Positions 23,599 to 24,060 of a stretch of 24,060 nt of DNA are shown here, one piece after another. Each line of letters starts with the position of its first letter. Within the stretch, counting starts at the first letter, position 1. The stretch is from a virus. A program made the position numbers and the translations under genes. Location: the IMG/VR virus record IMGVR_UViG_3300028025_000179, positions 1 through 24,060 of that record; one strand, written 5' to 3'. A model generated the notes under the pieces. The model was not told the origin of the DNA, ran no database searches, and saw only the letters and a program-made list of their open reading frames with translations.

Positions 23599-23619
23599 TA
23601 ATTTGCCCCTTAAATCGGT

Positions 23620-23648
23620 ATTATAACGCTACCCGTTAAACGGCATAA
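23620..23648 (-). promoter_or_regulatory. Putative promoter of the terminase-led operon
   Basis: On the minus strand a consensus TATAAT lies at 23625-23620, about 20 bases before the terminase ATG, with AAGGGG between. Seventeen bases upstream is a weak TTATGC as possible -35 (23648-23643). The spacer contains the palindrome CCGTT-T-AACGG (23643-23633), which could be a repressor or activator site. Confidence 0.5.
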
Positions 23649-23660
23649 CTGTGGCTGTCT

Positions 23661-23673
23661 CCTACGTAGTAGG
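23661..23673. repeat. Palindrome CCTAC-GTA-GTAGG
   Basis: Five-base perfect arms with a three-base centre, abutting the AT-rich inverted repeat that follows. The inner CTACGTAG is itself an eight-base palindrome. Confidence 0.6.
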
Positions 23674-23699
23674 TTATATATTTATATATTATATATAAC
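23673..23699. repeat. AT-rich inverted repeat with 9-bp arms
   Basis: GTTATATAT and ATATATAAC are perfect nine-base arms around a nine-base A/T loop. Apart from one G and one C at the ends the whole 27 bases are A/T. Such a sequence melts or extrudes easily and could act as a DNA-unwinding element or protein-binding site. Confidence 0.6.
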
Positions 23700-23720
23700 G
23701 AACGAGGAGTCCCAAACGAC

Positions 23721-23753
23721 GAGTTCGTATGAACTCTGTAGTTTAGAACTACA
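23721..23753. repeat. Two tandem perfect hairpins
   Basis: GAGTTC-GTAT-GAACTC (23721-23736) is followed without a gap by TGTAGTT-TAG-AACTACA (23737-23753). Six- and seven-base perfect arms placed end to end suggest a structured RNA or a paired protein-binding site. Confidence 0.6.
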
Positions 23754-23783
23754 TATATAGATAACCCGTTGGAAGTACTAATA

Positions 23784-23810
23784 CCGAACACTAGGTTCGG
23801 ATATATTTTT
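23784..23810 (+). terminator. Rho-independent terminator-like hairpin facing right
   Basis: CCGAAC-ACTAG-GTTCGG (23784-23800) is followed on the plus strand by ATATATTTTTT (23801-23811). Stem and T-run suit a terminator for rightward transcription. No plus-strand gene lies before it, so it may stop stray antisense transcription or be part of the palindrome array. On the minus strand no T-run follows. Confidence 0.45.
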
Positions 23811-23826
23811 TATAATGTCCGTTTTG

Positions 23827-23841
23827 GGGCACTTTGTGCCC
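23827..23841. repeat. Perfect hairpin GGGCAC-TTT-GTGCCC
   Basis: Six-base GC-rich arms and a three-base loop in an otherwise A/T-rich stretch. TTTT lies on the left and ATATTT on the right, so weak termination in either direction is possible but not clear. Confidence 0.5.
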
Positions 23842-23978
23842 ATATTTAGGGGGATATAACAGAAAATTATTACGGAAGAGTACAGAATAGATAATCGCAG
23901 GATTTAAACACCCTAGGGACAAAAGCATACAATATCGGACATATGACTACATACTATGACCTACTGGTACATATATGT

Positions 23979-23995
23979 CTACCCGTTAGGGGTAG
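23979..23995. repeat. Perfect hairpin CTACCC-GTTAG-GGGTAG
   Basis: Six-base arms and a five-base loop. The left arm and loop include one of three ACCCGTT copies in the region. It directly adjoins a second inverted repeat, GACATAT (23938-23944) with ATATGTC (23973-23979). Confidence 0.5.
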
Positions 23996-24060
23996 GATTT
24001 ATAAAGAGATACCGCAGGGTAAATAAATAATTTAAACTTATGTTGAGCGACTATCTCCCC

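Larger units (their letters stand above)
23599..24060. other. Gene-free region with dense palindromes upstream of the terminase
   Basis: This 462-bp stretch holds no convincing gene on either strand. It contains at least nine perfect inverted repeats, an AT-only stretch, three copies of ACCCGTT, a terminator-like hairpin pointing right and a TATAAT next to the terminase gene. Its place before the terminase makes it a candidate for a packaging (cos/pac) site, an origin or a transcription switch. No known site is recognised. The region may continue past the right edge. Confidence 0.7.

Noticed and set aside
23816-23860. Short plus-strand frame M-S-V-L-G-H-F-V-P-I-F
   Set aside because: Only 14 codons, spans a perfect hairpin, and the TATAAT touches the ATG, so it cannot be its promoter.
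23599-24060. tRNA genes or a CRISPR array in the gene-free region
   Set aside because: The hairpins do not make a cloverleaf with T-arm and acceptor, and the palindromes differ in sequence and spacing, unlike CRISPR repeats.

Overview
The window is the packaging, capsid and tail-fibre part of a tailed bacteriophage (Caudoviricetes) genome. It is moderately AT-rich and almost every gene lies on the minus strand, so transcription runs from the right edge to the left. The calls rest on a large terminase with readable ATPase and nuclease motifs, a portal-type protein, an N4-gp56-type major capsid protein, a scaffold-like protein directly before it, and several tail-fibre or glycine-rich adhesin proteins. 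The fibre and small basic proteins resemble those of aquatic phages. The host cannot be fixed from this sequence. No tape-measure gene lies between capsid and fibres, while a 1777-aa protein, a 299-aa protein and a LysM protein sit before the scaffold. This layout suits a short-tailed phage with ejected internal proteins, but that is inference.

Layout in transcription order (right to left): 23599-24060 is a 462-bp gene-free region packed with perfect inverted repeats and holding the likely terminase promoter. Then come the large terminase (with an N-terminal HTH-like segment), the portal, a proteasome/HslV-type Ntn-hydrolase where a prohead protease would be expected, a disordered Pro/Gln-rich protein, the 1777-aa protein, the 299-aa protein and the LysM protein. 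A 125-bp structured gap follows, then scaffold, major capsid protein, an 89-aa protein and a Cys-rich protein. Next is a run of six tiny, mostly Lys-rich genes, joined by stop/start overlaps except for a one-base gap before the second, then a glycosyltransferase, a 91-aa protein and a putative head-tail adaptor. The left part carries the 695-aa fibre, a 100-aa protein, two paralogous glycine-rich proteins, a 129-aa protein, a 203-aa fibre-like protein and the start of another gene that runs off the left edge. Stop/start overlaps of the TAATG or ATGA type join many neighbours, which suggests long polycistronic mRNAs with translational coupling.

The one plus-strand gene is an endonuclease VII-type HNH nuclease at 158-592. 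It appears to have inserted into the first codons of the left-edge gene. The original ribosome binding site, GTG start and codons for M-A-G-R-D remain on the far side of the nuclease gene and now run into a stop. On the near side the same A-G-R-D is spelled with different codons, preceded by a good Shine-Dalgarno but no ATG, GTG or TTG. The nuclease gene has an extended -10 promoter so close to its ATG that its mRNA should be leaderless.

The points most worth following are the nuclease insertion with its recoded, start-less downstream gene; the HslV-like putative maturation protease; the palindrome array before the terminase; and the tiny Lys-rich gene cluster.
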